Assembly (NCBI GenBank): GCA_036788195.1
Contig: DAIQNX010000024.1
Coordinates: 1-41,949, forward strand
Reading direction: 5' to 3'
Source: CALFXN01 sp937957815
GTDB taxonomy: Bacteria > Synergistota > Synergistia > Synergistales > Aminobacteriaceae
DNA length: 41,949 nt
Within the stretch, counting starts at the first letter, position 1, and each line of letters begins with the position of its first letter. A program made the translations under genes and the position numbers. This document shows positions 1 to 8,009 of the stretch, piece by piece. Below the pieces are notes generated by a model. The model worked only from the letters and a program-made list of their open reading frames with translations. It ran no database searches and was not told the origin of the DNA.

Positions 1-46
1 TAGTCGATTTCGAGTCGACCGCCTTCAACCGCTCGGCCATCTCTCC
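1..46 (-). tRNA. tRNA-Ser(CGA), 3' part outside window
   Basis: Read leftward from 46, the sequence starts with GGAGAGATGGCCGAGCGG, the acceptor strand and D-arm of a serine tRNA. It continues into an anticodon stem with loop CTCGAAA (anticodon CGA). The variable arm, T-arm and 3' end lie beyond base 1. A promoter with a perfect -10 sits just upstream at 66-93. Confidence 0.9.
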
Positions 47-65
47 GGACAAAAAACCGCTAGTT

Positions 66-93
66 ATTATACACGGGACCGGGCAGAAAGCAA
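66..93 (-). promoter_or_regulatory. Promoter of tRNA-Ser(CGA)
   Basis: On the minus strand, -35 TTGCTT (88-93) and -10 TATAAT (66-71) are 16 bp apart, about 20 bases ahead of the tRNA 5' end. It lies right after the tadA stop, so the tRNA is probably transcribed separately. Confidence 0.65.
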
Positions 94-105
94 GAACGCT
101 TCGCA

Positions 106-585
106 TCAGATGTTCTTTCGCCTTTCCCGGAAATAGGCTACAAGAAGTTCCGAACACTCCGACGCAAGAACGCCGCTCGTCACAATACACCGGTGGTTCA
201 GACGTCCGTCCTCGGGAATATCGTACAACGATCCGCACGCACCCGCGCGCGGATCGAAGCATCCGAACACAACCCGGCGAATGCGCGAGAGAACGAGTGC
301 CCCCGCGCACATGGGGCACGGTTCGAGCGTGACGTAAAGCGTACACCCCGAGAGGTTCCACGTCCCCAAGACCCAGCTCGCCCGTCGAATCGCCACGATT
401 TCCGCATGAGAGGTCACGTCGTCGCTCTTCTCGTTATGGGCGGCGGATACTGTCCTTCCGTCGCGAACGACAACGGCTCCAACGGGAACCTCGCCTTTCG
501 CCGCGGCGATACGGGCCATCCGCACAGCCGCGGACATGAACGCTACATCCTCCGGGGTAACGACCTCCGAGTCAGGTCTGGTCAT
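106..585 (-). CDS. tadA: tRNA-specific adenosine deaminase TadA
   Basis: A 159-residue cytidine/deoxycytidylate-deaminase-fold protein. The zinc-site motif HAE (residues 60-62, catalytic Glu62) and the PCPMC motif (Cys90, Cys93) are intact. TadA converts A34 to inosine in the anticodon of tRNA-Arg(ACG), and that tRNA is encoded in this window at 9381-9457. The ATG at 585 is chosen because it overlaps the stop of the upstream nitrilase-like gene as ATGA and gives a normal TadA length; reading the same frame further upstream would only run into that gene. It is the last gene of the leftward series. No clear hairpin terminator follows, only a tRNA promoter. The function call is secure from the motifs, though a free-base deaminase cannot be fully excluded. 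Confidence 0.93.
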   Translation of the reverse strand: MTRPDSEVVTPEDVAFMSAAVRMARIAAAKGEVPVGAVVVRDGRTVSAAHNEKSDDVTSHAEIVAIRRASWVLGTWNLSGCTLYVTLEPCPMCAGALVLSRIRRVVFGCFDPRAGACGSLYDIPEDGRLNHRCIVTSGVLASECSELLVAYFRERRKNI

Positions 586-2105
586 GACGACACGTCCGCA
601 AGAACGCGGTAATCCTCCGGGAATCTGTTCCCGACGACGTCTGTCCCAGGGACGACGATTTTCATCGACGAGAGAACGGGGGTTATCATCGCTCCCGTTG
701 CCATTTCTTCTCCGGAAACTGTCGATGCGATCACGTTGCCGTTCGGTGCGACAATACACGCCGAGTCGTTCGAAGAAATCGAACACATTCGCACAAAATA
801 CACCCTGTTTTCCGCCGCGCGAGTCCGGGCAAGCAATTCGGCAGCCTGGTCGTGTCCCGTGTCATACCAGAAAACGACTTCCGCGCCATCGAGCATCAGA
901 CATCGAGCGGCCTCCGGGACGAAGCCTTCGTCACCGAAGAGCGCTCCGCACCGAAGGAGCGGCGTATCGCGCGCCTTGACAGCATCATTCCCACCAAATA
1001 CCGCGTTGACGCCGCCGGAAGAGATGAAGGTGACTCCGCAGTTTTTTGCTTTTCCGGAGACGCCGAAAACGACGAGATGTCCGTCGTCGATATACGGCAG
1101 GAGCGCCCTGACGACGTCGTCATGGGATCCATCCGGTTCGAGCCGTGGCAGGCAGATAACCGAATACCCCTGGTCCTGAAGAATCTCCAGGAATTCTTTC
1201 GCTTTCGTTCCGTACTCCTCTCCTGAACGGAACGGATACTGGACGATGCCGCACAACAGTTCCCGGTACGGAGAGAGATCCCTTCGCGGCAGAGGATCCC
1301 GCTTCGAGACGAGGAGAGAATATCGTTCCGGGTGACGGGGAGGGAGTGTGGGACGTGGAAGCGAAACATCGATCGCTGCATGCAGTATGGCCTCCTCGCG
1401 AGCGTCCAGCGACGCGGCGATCCGTCCCCACGGGTCGATGACGCGGCTCGAACCACAGTTCAAGACTGTCTTCGACTCGAGACCGACCTTGTCCGCCACA
1501 ACGAGCCAGACTGCGTTCTCTCTCGCCCGCGCAGGCAACATGTACTCGACCTGAGGGTTCGAGAGACTTCCGCTGCCCGTCAGATTCGCGAGATCCAGAA
1601 TGATGTCCGCCCCCTTGAGGGCGAGTATACGAGCAATCTCCGGAGCGCGGCCGTCAGCGCAAACCATCAGCCCTACGACGCCGAGAGGCGTGGGAACGAC
1701 CGGATATTCATGTCCCTGGCATACGTATCGGGAGTCGAAGTGCCACATGTTGTTCTTCCGCGCCTGAGCCAGAATCATCCCTTCCGGATCAATCAGGAAA
1801 GCGCTGTTCGATATGCGCCCATCCCACTCCGGACAGAGTACGCCGATGGCGACATAGACGCCAAGGCTACGGGCCTTTCGCGACACGGCATCGAGGAATT
1901 CCTCGCTTTCCGCAACGAGCGTTCTCGCGCGATCCATCCCCGGTCCGATGTAGTAGGCGGGATACGCCGCTTCCGGAAAGACAACGAGTTCCGCCCCCTC
2001 ACGTGCAGAACGTTCGAGAAATCCGAGAATCCTGTCGGCAGTCGTCCGGCGATCCCCGGGTTCGCCTGCACGCATTTGCACGCACGCAACCCGTACCACG
2101 GTCAC
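582..2105 (-). CDS. Tandem nitrilase-superfamily protein, second domain degenerate
   Basis: A 507-residue protein with two nitrilase (C-N hydrolase) domains. Domain 1 (about residues 4-255) has a complete Glu45-Lys117-Cys149 triad in the motifs VVFPEAAYP, ARKNNMWHF and LMVCADGRAPE, so it should hydrolyse an amide or nitrile. Domain 2 (about 284-500) keeps the fold pattern, but the usual PE reads PR (ICLPRLEP) and the catalytic Cys region reads LFGDEGF, so both Glu and Cys are missing. The start is GTG at 2105, with GGAGG seven to eight bases upstream, overlapping the previous stop as GTGA. It is translationally coupled to tadA downstream. The substrate is unknown. NAD synthetase or Lnt are unlikely because no ATP-PP or membrane domain is present. 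Confidence 0.8.
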   Translation of the reverse strand: MTVVRVACVQMRAGEPGDRRTTADRILGFLERSAREGAELVVFPEAAYPAYYIGPGMDRARTLVAESEEFLDAVSRKARSLGVYVAIGVLCPEWDGRISNSAFLIDPEGMILAQARKNNMWHFDSRYVCQGHEYPVVPTPLGVVGLMVCADGRAPEIARILALKGADIILDLANLTGSGSLSNPQVEYMLPARARENAVWLVVADKVGLESKTVLNCGSSRVIDPWGRIAASLDAREEAILHAAIDVSLPRPTLPPRHPERYSLLVSKRDPLPRRDLSPYRELLCGIVQYPFRSGEEYGTKAKEFLEILQDQGYSVICLPRLEPDGSHDDVVRALLPYIDDGHLVVFGVSGKAKNCGVTFISSGGVNAVFGGNDAVKARDTPLLRCGALFGDEGFVPEAARCLMLDGAEVVFWYDTGHDQAAELLARTRAAENRVYFVRMCSISSNDSACIVAPNGNVIASTVSGEEMATGAMITPVLSSMKIVVPGTDVVGNRFPEDYRVLADVSS

Positions 2106-2743
2106 TTTCCTCCGTCGGGTACCGGTGCAGAGACTCCGGGGAGTTGCATCACGCCGCGTTTCTCCCTCAACTCACGGAAAAGGACGACCATATTCCGATA
2201 GTGCGTATGGATTTCCTGAGGGGCGGACAGCGTATCCCACGCGTAGTTCCGCTCAAGCGCGAGATCGATGTCGTTCGCGTTCTTCACGAGGTCATCTTTC
2301 AGGATCCGCGCGCCGATGCGAATGTTGATCACCGGCTTGAACAGGATACGAAGAGAACGGACGTTGGGATAATCCCGATAGATCCATTTTCTGTGCTTGT
2401 CCCAGTCGATCCGCATCAGTCCGTACCGCTTGTTTTCCCGCGAAGTCCATTCAAGGTCCGACGTGTTGATCATGACCGCCGCGACGAGAAACGGATCGAC
2501 TCCGAACGAGGCCGATTCGTTTTCGACATACGTCGCGTACGATTGAATCCGCTCGGCGGACAGCGATTTCTTCAGCGTCCCGAAGTATCGTTCCATCGTC
2601 GCGATCCGGAGAGCGGTCTCATCCGCATCGCGGTGCGATTCCATGTATCGTCGTTCCGGACTTTCGCCGAACACCCCGGCTTCGCAGGGGGCGAAAAGGA
2701 CGAAAAGGAAACAGAAACAGGCGCTCAGAAACCGTAAGGCCAT
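2102..2743 (-). CDS. Exported lytic-transglycosylase-like protein, catalytic Glu not seen
   Basis: A 213-residue protein with an N-terminal signal peptide (residues 1-23). Residues about 62-145 resemble the SLT/goose-lysozyme fold: a Y..Y...ES-like stretch, then GLMRIDW (like GLMQI), then NIRIGARIL (like NI..G..YL). Where family members have the catalytic Glu in an ES pair after the first hydrophobic helix, this protein reads VMINTSDLEW. The protein may be catalytically dead, or Glu74 or a shifted acid may serve instead. It would act in the periplasm on or near peptidoglycan. The ATG overlaps the previous TAA by one base (TAATG). It is coupled to the nitrilase-like gene downstream. The family call is moderate and rests on motif spacing only. 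Confidence 0.6.
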   Translation of the reverse strand: MALRFLSACFCFLFVLFAPCEAGVFGESPERRYMESHRDADETALRIATMERYFGTLKKSLSAERIQSYATYVENESASFGVDPFLVAAVMINTSDLEWTSRENKRYGLMRIDWDKHRKWIYRDYPNVRSLRILFKPVINIRIGARILKDDLVKNANDIDLALERNYAWDTLSAPQEIHTHYRNMVVLFRELREKRGVMQLPGVSAPVPDGGK

Positions 2744-3207
2744 TACTCCATCACTTCTTCCACTGAAATCTTGACGACGACTTTCCGGACCTCTCCCGGC
2801 TCTCCCGGTGCGACGCAGGGCTTATGCGCATCGGTTGGCAGAAAGACCGCGAAAACGCCGTTCGTCGCCCTGACGGGCTGCCCCGCGCCACGCCAGAGAG
2901 CGCAATCGTCTCCAACATCGTATGCTCGTACCTTGACGAGTTCCTCGAGGGGAGCCCATTCCATAACCTCTTCTCCGCTCAGCGTCATCTGAATATCGAC
3001 GAAACGTCCGTGGTTTTCGAAATCCAGAAGATCCGATCTCCGGGTGGATACCGTCTGCAGGAGTGCGTAGATTTTCTCTCCGTCGATATCGTACCTGCCG
3101 TCCTTCAGGGAACGGATGTCATTTGAAATGAGAAACTCAAACGCTTTCCTCATTCCGCATCCCATGCCGTAATAGTTCTGCGCGTTCTCCAGTTTGTCGA
3201 GAATCAT
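2743..3207 (-). CDS. YhcH/YjgK/YiaL (DUF386) family protein
   Basis: A 154-residue cupin-like protein matching the YhcH/YjgK/YiaL family in length and pattern. It starts MILDKLENAQNYY, has GEKIYALLQTV near residue 43, FENHGRFVDIQMTLSGEE (64-81, the conserved H..y.DIq..l.G.E block), and a C-terminal FLPTDAHKPC segment (122-131) with a probable metal-binding His. Relatives are linked to sugar (for example sialic acid) metabolism, but no sugar genes lie here, so the substrate is open. The ATG at 3207 overlaps the ArsA-like gene stop as ATGA. Confidence 0.8.
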   Translation of the reverse strand: MILDKLENAQNYYGMGCGMRKAFEFLISNDIRSLKDGRYDIDGEKIYALLQTVSTRRSDLLDFENHGRFVDIQMTLSGEEVMEWAPLEELVKVRAYDVGDDCALWRGAGQPVRATNGVFAVFLPTDAHKPCVAPGEPGEVRKVVVKISVEEVME

Positions 3208-4154
3208 CGGACATCAATCTCCTTGATTCGATCCGCCATGATACTGATCTGTTGCATTCCCTGAATGTCGCTTTCCAGAAACGGCAGACAGATAACGCCA
3301 TATTTTCCGAACAGAGACTCGATCCGTGCAAGATATCCCATCTGGGATTCCCTGTGTTTCCGGAAAAAACTCCCGGATTCCGGCGGGAAAACCTTGTTGA
3401 CCACCACCGATCCGATCGGGATTCCGTATTTTTCGAGAAGGGCGACTGCACGCTGCGTCTCGACAATCGGGAGCTTCTCCGCGTTCAAAACGAAACAGAA
3501 CACGCACTTTTCGGGGTCGGTCAAAAGGCCGCGCGCCTTCACGAACTTATCGTGTCTGTCTCTGAGTGTAGTGATGATCGGATCGTCCTTGATCTTCTCC
3601 TGAAGATCCCTGTCATATCGCGCGGCCATCTCCATAAGGTGCATCGCTTTCGCCCGCTTGTCGATCAGATGCTCGATCCACGCTCCCAGAATCTCCGGAA
3701 GCGACAGGAGACGCAACGTATGTCCCGTCGGAGCGGTATCGAACACGATCATGTCATACGGATCGCCGATGGACTCCATGAGTTCGACGAATTTATCGAA
3801 GATAGCCGCTTCTTCGGCACCCGGCGATGCGTACGCGATTTCGATCTGGCGTTTTATCTCGTCGACGATTCCGGCGCTGACGATCGAAAGCATCTTGTCC
3901 TGTATCGATTTGACGTATTTCCGCGATTCGAGTTCGGCGTCGATCTCGATTCCCCAGAGATTCTCCCTGATTCTCACGATTTCGGGACCGATCGGCACTC
4001 CCATCGCATCCGCGAGAGAATGCGCGGGGTCCGTCGACACGACGAGAGTTCGCGATCCCTGAGATGCACGCCAGTACGCATACGCGGCGGCGCAGGTTGT
4101 CTTGCCGGTTCCTCCCTTGCCGCCGAAGAAAATGAACGGACGGTTCACTGACAT
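3204..4154 (-). CDS. ArsA/GET3-family P-loop ATPase, single domain
   Basis: A 316-residue deviant-Walker ATPase. GGKGGTGKTT (residues 11-20) is the signature P-loop, TDPAHSL (41-47) is switch I and DTAPTGHTLRLL (139-150) is switch II, all typical of ArsA/GET3. It has one ATPase domain, not the duplicated one of plasmid ArsA. No arsenic genes are nearby, and the C-terminal CxxC used for zinc dimerisation in GET3 is not at the matching place (the segment reads FRKHRESQ). It is therefore more likely a targeting or assembly ATPase for membrane or envelope proteins than an arsenite pump, but that is inference. A 96-residue gene sits 12 bases upstream and the YhcH-family gene overlaps downstream, with LmeA-like exported proteins in the same series. 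Confidence 0.82.
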   Translation of the reverse strand: MSVNRPFIFFGGKGGTGKTTCAAAYAYWRASQGSRTLVVSTDPAHSLADAMGVPIGPEIVRIRENLWGIEIDAELESRKYVKSIQDKMLSIVSAGIVDEIKRQIEIAYASPGAEEAAIFDKFVELMESIGDPYDMIVFDTAPTGHTLRLLSLPEILGAWIEHLIDKRAKAMHLMEMAARYDRDLQEKIKDDPIITTLRDRHDKFVKARGLLTDPEKCVFCFVLNAEKLPIVETQRAVALLEKYGIPIGSVVVNKVFPPESGSFFRKHRESQMGYLARIESLFGKYGVICLPFLESDIQGMQQISIMADRIKEIDVR

Positions 4155-4166
4155 TCTCCGTCTCCC

Positions 4167-4457
4167 CTAATCGAAATCGTATTGCGCCGCTTTTTCCGCG
4201 ACGATGTATTTTCTGTTCTGCATCCTGCGTTCCCACGGGACCAGATCTTCCATCACATACGGAAGCAGTTCGAGCATGTAATAGGAAACCGGATTCGGAA
4301 TCCCGAGAAAATCGCCGAAAAGCAGGAGCATGAGGTTGTCGTTGACGTCGAAGGCTTCCTTGCGGACAACGGCCATGCGTTTGCTCACGAAGGAACCGTG
4401 GAAAAACGCCGCGACGAATTCTTTGGCTGTTTCGAGAAACGGTCTTTTTTCTGACAC
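4167..4457 (-). CDS. Small conserved-looking protein next to ArsA-like ATPase
   Basis: A 96-residue protein I do not recognise. It is predicted cytoplasmic and mostly helical, with a hydrophobic middle (NLMLLLFGDFLGIP, about residues 41-54) too short and polar-flanked to be a clear membrane span. The GTG at 4457 is chosen because GGAGG lies nine bases upstream; the same frame extends further upstream only as an antisense-like Arg-rich stretch overlapping the LmeA-like gene end. It lies 12 bases before the ATPase gene and 23 bases after the LmeA-like gene, so it is surely cotranscribed. It may be a partner or client adaptor of the ATPase, which is inference from position. Confidence 0.72.
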   Translation of the reverse strand: MSEKRPFLETAKEFVAAFFHGSFVSKRMAVVRKEAFDVNDNLMLLLFGDFLGIPNPVSYYMLELLPYVMEDLVPWERRMQNRKYIVAEKAAQYDFD

Positions 4458-4480
4458 GTGCCGTATCCTCCTCTGCGTTC

Positions 4481-5176
4481 TCAGCGCGCGATCGTGCTGA
4501 ACCAGATCCTGTTTTCGTCGACAATGACGTGCCGGACGGGCGGATTCCCGGGCAGGAAACGAAAATCGAGTTTCGGGCTGCATCTCTCGAGAGCGGCGGC
4601 GATCTCTCCGGCCGAGACCATGGCGTTGTCGTTGGTTACGTCCGAAAAGACGAGCCCTGCGGTTCCGGTCTTCGAATCGACTTCGTATCGCCCGCGAAAC
4701 CTCATCAGCGCACGGACCCGCACCAGATAGCTCTTTTCGTACACCCCGAAGATATCGATGGCTTTTTTCGAAAACGTCACCTTCGGGCTTCTGAGGGATG
4801 GGAATTCCTTCGCAAGAACGCGCTCGAATTCAGCCTTCGTCAGAGACCCCCCGATTGTGGCCGACGATACGGACTCGATCCGGATCTGGTCGTTGACGTA
4901 ACCATACCGAAGCCCTTTCAGATCGAGAAGGATCCGTTCATAGATCGTTCCCGAGATTTCGGGATGCTCGGCGCATACGTATACGCGATTGAGCGGAGCT
5001 CCGTCGCTCTCGTAGAGAACGGTGTTGATCGCGCTCTTCGGGAAGTATCGCCGCATCGTTTCGTTGAACGCAGCCGTATCAGAGTCCGCCGCAAGTCCCG
5101 AATCGGCCGCCAAGAGAAAAACGCAAACGACGACAGTCAGAGAAGCTCTGCGGAAAGCGCTTCTTTTACAGATCAT
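4481..5176 (-). CDS. Exported LmeA-like (DUF2993) protein, copy A
   Basis: A 231-residue protein with a Sec signal peptide (residues 1-29, ending SGLA). The rest matches the DUF2993/LmeA pattern: a membrane-curvature-like beta fold with LTKAEFERVLAKEF (about 114-127), a middle VDSKTGTAGLVFSD strand, and the terminal LDFRFLP...VRHVIVDENRIWF block. LmeA-type proteins bind phospholipid in the envelope; here it would sit in the periplasm. It overlaps its paralogue by ATGA (5173-5176), with GGAGG five bases before the ATG. It shares about one third or less of its residues with the paralogue by eye, mostly in the C-terminal block. The role in lipid handling is inferred from the family only. Confidence 0.72.
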   Translation of the reverse strand: MICKRSAFRRASLTVVVCVFLLAADSGLAADSDTAAFNETMRRYFPKSAINTVLYESDGAPLNRVYVCAEHPEISGTIYERILLDLKGLRYGYVNDQIRIESVSSATIGGSLTKAEFERVLAKEFPSLRSPKVTFSKKAIDIFGVYEKSYLVRVRALMRFRGRYEVDSKTGTAGLVFSDVTNDNAMVSAGEIAAALERCSPKLDFRFLPGNPPVRHVIVDENRIWFSTIAR

Positions 5177-5940
5177 GGCTGCCTCCCTGACTTTCCATAC
5201 CTGAAGACGATTCCTTTGAACCGTTTTGGCGGAACTCGTGTTGCGAGAGAAATCGAGTCGTCCGTTATCACAAGGGATTTGAGAACGACTGGAAATGGAA
5301 ATTTCCTGAAATCAAGCAACGGCTGCGCTTTCCGGATCGCTTCCTCCACGAACGACGCCTGGTCTGCGTTGTTGATCCTGAGAGCATAATCCGAGAGAAT
5401 CACCTGCGTGCCGTCGACGAGCTCAAGCATGCCGTCAAGCTCGACGAGGGCCGTGAGTCCCGAGTTCGAATAATACCCTCTCGCGCTCAGGCGCGACGGA
5501 AGAAAGTCGACACGAACCTTCTTCCATTTTTCGTCGCCATTTCCGTCGACGACCCTGCCCACGAGAAAATCGTTCAGGTCCCTTTCCCGAAGACGCGCAT
5601 CGAAGTAGCCGTTCACTGAGGAGGCCAGTTCCGCAAGCTCGGTTCCTCCGCTGTCGCGAACGGTGCGGAAGACGCAAAAAACAGCCTCGAGACTGAGCGA
5701 ATCAATCCTGATGCCTTCGTAGACCGCTCCCGTCAGGGCTGCGTACAGGCGCCGAACGGCTCCCGTTTCATCGGGTTCGGCATCGAGAACAAGCTCAATC
5801 GCATCGGGATGAAACCGGTGAATAAGACTTCGGAATATGAAATCCCCGGACAAAGCGGCGTCGCAACCGCCGTCCAGCAATAGAAGAACGAGTATTACGA
5901 CCGGGATTCCGAAGACAGGACCCGACCGACGAAAAACCAT
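5173..5940 (-). CDS. Exported LmeA-like (DUF2993) protein, copy B
   Basis: A 255-residue paralogue of the next gene. The N-terminus (1-29) is a signal peptide with a long leucine/valine core; a Cys at residue 26 (DGGC) is not a good lipobox, so simple export is more likely than lipidation. DUF2993 features: RERDLNDFLVGRV (about 118-130), a middle block GYYSNSGLTALVELDGML, and LDFRKFPFPVVLKSLVITDDSISL near the end, closely matching the end of copy A. Tandem copies suggest a heteromer or two envelope locations. The ATG at 5940 has AGGGGAGAGG a few bases upstream. The gene follows the tautomerase by 21 bases and is probably cotranscribed. Confidence 0.72.
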   Translation of the reverse strand: MVFRRSGPVFGIPVVILVLLLLDGGCDAALSGDFIFRSLIHRFHPDAIELVLDAEPDETGAVRRLYAALTGAVYEGIRIDSLSLEAVFCVFRTVRDSGGTELAELASSVNGYFDARLRERDLNDFLVGRVVDGNGDEKWKKVRVDFLPSRLSARGYYSNSGLTALVELDGMLELVDGTQVILSDYALRINNADQASFVEEAIRKAQPLLDFRKFPFPVVLKSLVITDDSISLATRVPPKRFKGIVFRYGKSGRQP

Positions 5941-5961
5941 TCCGCCAGCACCTCTCCCCTT

Positions 5962-6153
5962 CTAGGATTTCTTCTCCGACACGAGAGTTCCTGCAATGGC
6001 GAAATTCTCCTTGGACATCTCGTCCAGAATGATGCGAACGACCTCCGGTTTCACGTCCAGCACCTCGCAGATGACCCGGGTCATCTCGGAAACGAGTTTC
6101 CTTTTCTGTTCTCCATTTCTGCCCTCGAACAAATGAACCTCGACTATCGGCAT
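5962..6153 (-). CDS. 4-oxalocrotonate tautomerase family protein
   Basis: A 63-residue protein of typical 4-OT length. It starts MPIVEVHLFEGRNGEQKRKL: Pro at position 2 becomes the catalytic N-terminal proline after Met removal, and Arg12 sits near the family's substrate-binding Arg. GGAGGTGA lies nine bases before the ATG at 6153. No aromatic meta-cleavage genes are around, so it is probably a housekeeping tautomerase of unknown substrate (DmpI/YwhB-like). It lies between the glycosidase gene (86 bases downstream of it) and the LmeA pair. Confidence 0.88.
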   Translation of the reverse strand: MPIVEVHLFEGRNGEQKRKLVSEMTRVICEVLDVKPEVVRIILDEMSKENFAIAGTLVSEKKS

Positions 6154-6239
6154 TTCAACTCACCTCCGTTTGGAAGCTTACAGCAAGTTGTACGGGCACT
6201 CAAGCCGAAAGCGATGAAGTGTCGCACTATCCGGATACG

Positions 6240-8009
6240 CTATTTCGCCATCCTGGGCCGTACGCCTATTCCGTAACTCACGACACGCTCCTTGCCCTCT
6301 GACGGAAGGTTGACAATCCGGTTTCTGTAGATCATTTCGCTGCTGCCCCCGCCATCGAGATTCAACGCGTATACCACTCCGTATTTCTGCAGGAGCTTCG
6401 CGGCCTCGTCCAGTGTGAAACCGATGCTGTGAATCGGGTTTCTGCCGTCTCCGACCCAAAGCATCCACTTCCCACGGTCGGTGAGTCCGATAACCGTCCT
6501 GGGGTGTCGTCTCTCGGTGATGCCCGAGCTCAGATTTTCGTTATCGCTCTGGATCACGCCGTTGCTGAGAATAAACGGCCCGGCCTGGATGATCGAGTCG
6601 CACTTGTTCCAGTCCGCATCCCCCCTGTTCAGGCTCTGCCGGATTTCGACGGCGTCTCCGGGAGCGATGTTCGAGAGTTCTCCCGCCGCTTCGCCGTACC
6701 CCACAATGACGACCGATCCCTGGGATATCGGCCCTGCCGCGCTCCTTCGCTCGACGCATCGCCCTTTTCGCAACACAAGCTCCTGGGTCGGTCTCGAAGA
6801 TACCGGTGTCGACCCGCCGTATTCGGGCGTAAAGAGATGCAGGGCGTCGGCTTTCGAAATTCTGTTGAGGGATGAAATCGGCTTTTCTCCGAATGACGGA
6901 TGACTGACCGTTCCTTCCCACTCGACCATTCCGAAAGCGGCCGTGTTGAGTCGGCTCCAGCCGAGACAGGTCCGTCCGCGATACGGCGCATTCAGAAGTC
7001 GTTTTCTCATCATCAACGTTCCGATGGGATACCCTTTGTCTGCGGCCGACTTGGTGAAATATCCTCCGTTGACGGCTGCTTTGAAACCGCCGTCCATGTC
7101 GCTCAGCGGACAGAGCGTCGAGATGCCGTCCGGAGCGATGATCGGCTCGAGAACGTACCGTGAGGGGTCAAGGACGAGCGCGACCCAGAATCTCGGCCCG
7201 CCGGTCGCCTCGACGATCGGCTGATACGGAAGGACGCGAACGTTGACCGCCCCCATCTTCTTCCCGAGTGCGGCAAGACGGAGGGCCTTCGGCTTTTCGT
7301 CGTACAGGTCGGACCGGATCCTCCATTCGTAATTGCTGTTGTCAACGAAGACCGTATGTTTCGCGGCCCTCATCCTGTCCGCAACCGCCGAAGCTTCCTC
7401 GCGCGCGGAGAATCCGTCCATGAGCGTCCGCCACTGGACGAAACGAGAAAAGGCGTTCTCTCTGTGAACGATGAGCGAAAGCCCCTTCTCTTCTTCGAGA
7501 ACGACATGGAGCGTCATTCCTCCGGAGGCCTTCCGTATCGCCTGCAACCAGTATTCGGCCTCTCCGTGCGATACCTTTCTGTCCGGATTGAAGAGTTTCC
7601 CAGGACGGACGATCTGTGGGTCGAGGGAAACAGCGACCGCAAGACAGCCGCGCTCGTACTGTGAGAGCCCCGAAATGTCGCCGAATGGAAGAGGATATGA
7701 TTGGAGCAGAGTCGCTTCAGGGGTGAGATGGAGACTCTGGATCGCGTACCGGAGCGCTTCACGGCGCGTCATGAATGCGTCCGGACGTCCGAGGACGGGG
7801 ACGAGGTCCTGATCGAGGGCCTTCCTATAGGCGCTCGCCGGAGTCCGCAGTCCCTCGGTGGGAAAGCCGCGTGCTTCGAGAAGGGCGACGCAGAATTCGT
7901 CACGGCGAATCCATCTTTCCGCAGAATCCCCGACCGGGGCGAAGATGGCAAAAAGCAGGCAGATTGCGACAAAAAACTTCCCGGACAAGAACAACGACGA
8001 ACGTTTCAT
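6240..8009 (-). CDS. Exported NAGPA-type phosphodiester glycosidase with N-terminal SLH-like and SPOR-like regions
   Basis: A 589-residue exported protein (signal peptide about 1-28). Residues about 30-165 have an SLH-like rhythm (IRRDEFCVALLEA, TRREALRYAI, VSHGEAEYWL). About 175-275 looks like a SPOR/stalk region (FSAREEASAVADRMR). About 310-589 is the NAGPA (DUF2233) catalytic domain with AAVNGGYF, PRTVIGLTDRGKWMLW and ALNLDGGGSSEM, the family's most conserved block. Such enzymes cleave sugar phosphodiesters in exopolysaccharides or cell-wall glycans. The ATG at 8009 is picked because it overlaps the CapA gene stop (ATGA) and immediately precedes the signal peptide. Acting with the CapA-like protein on a surface polymer is inferred from coupling. 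Confidence 0.85.
   Translation of the reverse strand: MKRSSLFLSGKFFVAICLLFAIFAPVGDSAERWIRRDEFCVALLEARGFPTEGLRTPASAYRKALDQDLVPVLGRPDAFMTRREALRYAIQSLHLTPEATLLQSYPLPFGDISGLSQYERGCLAVAVSLDPQIVRPGKLFNPDRKVSHGEAEYWLQAIRKASGGMTLHVVLEEEKGLSLIVHRENAFSRFVQWRTLMDGFSAREEASAVADRMRAAKHTVFVDNSNYEWRIRSDLYDEKPKALRLAALGKKMGAVNVRVLPYQPIVEATGGPRFWVALVLDPSRYVLEPIIAPDGISTLCPLSDMDGGFKAAVNGGYFTKSAADKGYPIGTLMMRKRLLNAPYRGRTCLGWSRLNTAAFGMVEWEGTVSHPSFGEKPISSLNRISKADALHLFTPEYGGSTPVSSRPTQELVLRKGRCVERRSAAGPISQGSVVIVGYGEAAGELSNIAPGDAVEIRQSLNRGDADWNKCDSIIQAGPFILSNGVIQSDNENLSSGITERRHPRTVIGLTDRGKWMLWVGDGRNPIHSIGFTLDEAAKLLQKYGVVYALNLDGGGSSEMIYRNRIVNLPSEGKERVVSYGIGVRPRMAK

Noticed and set aside
3204..4154. Arsenite-pump ATPase
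   Set aside because: It has a single ATPase domain and no arsB, arsR or arsD neighbours, so the family name is kept without the arsenic role.
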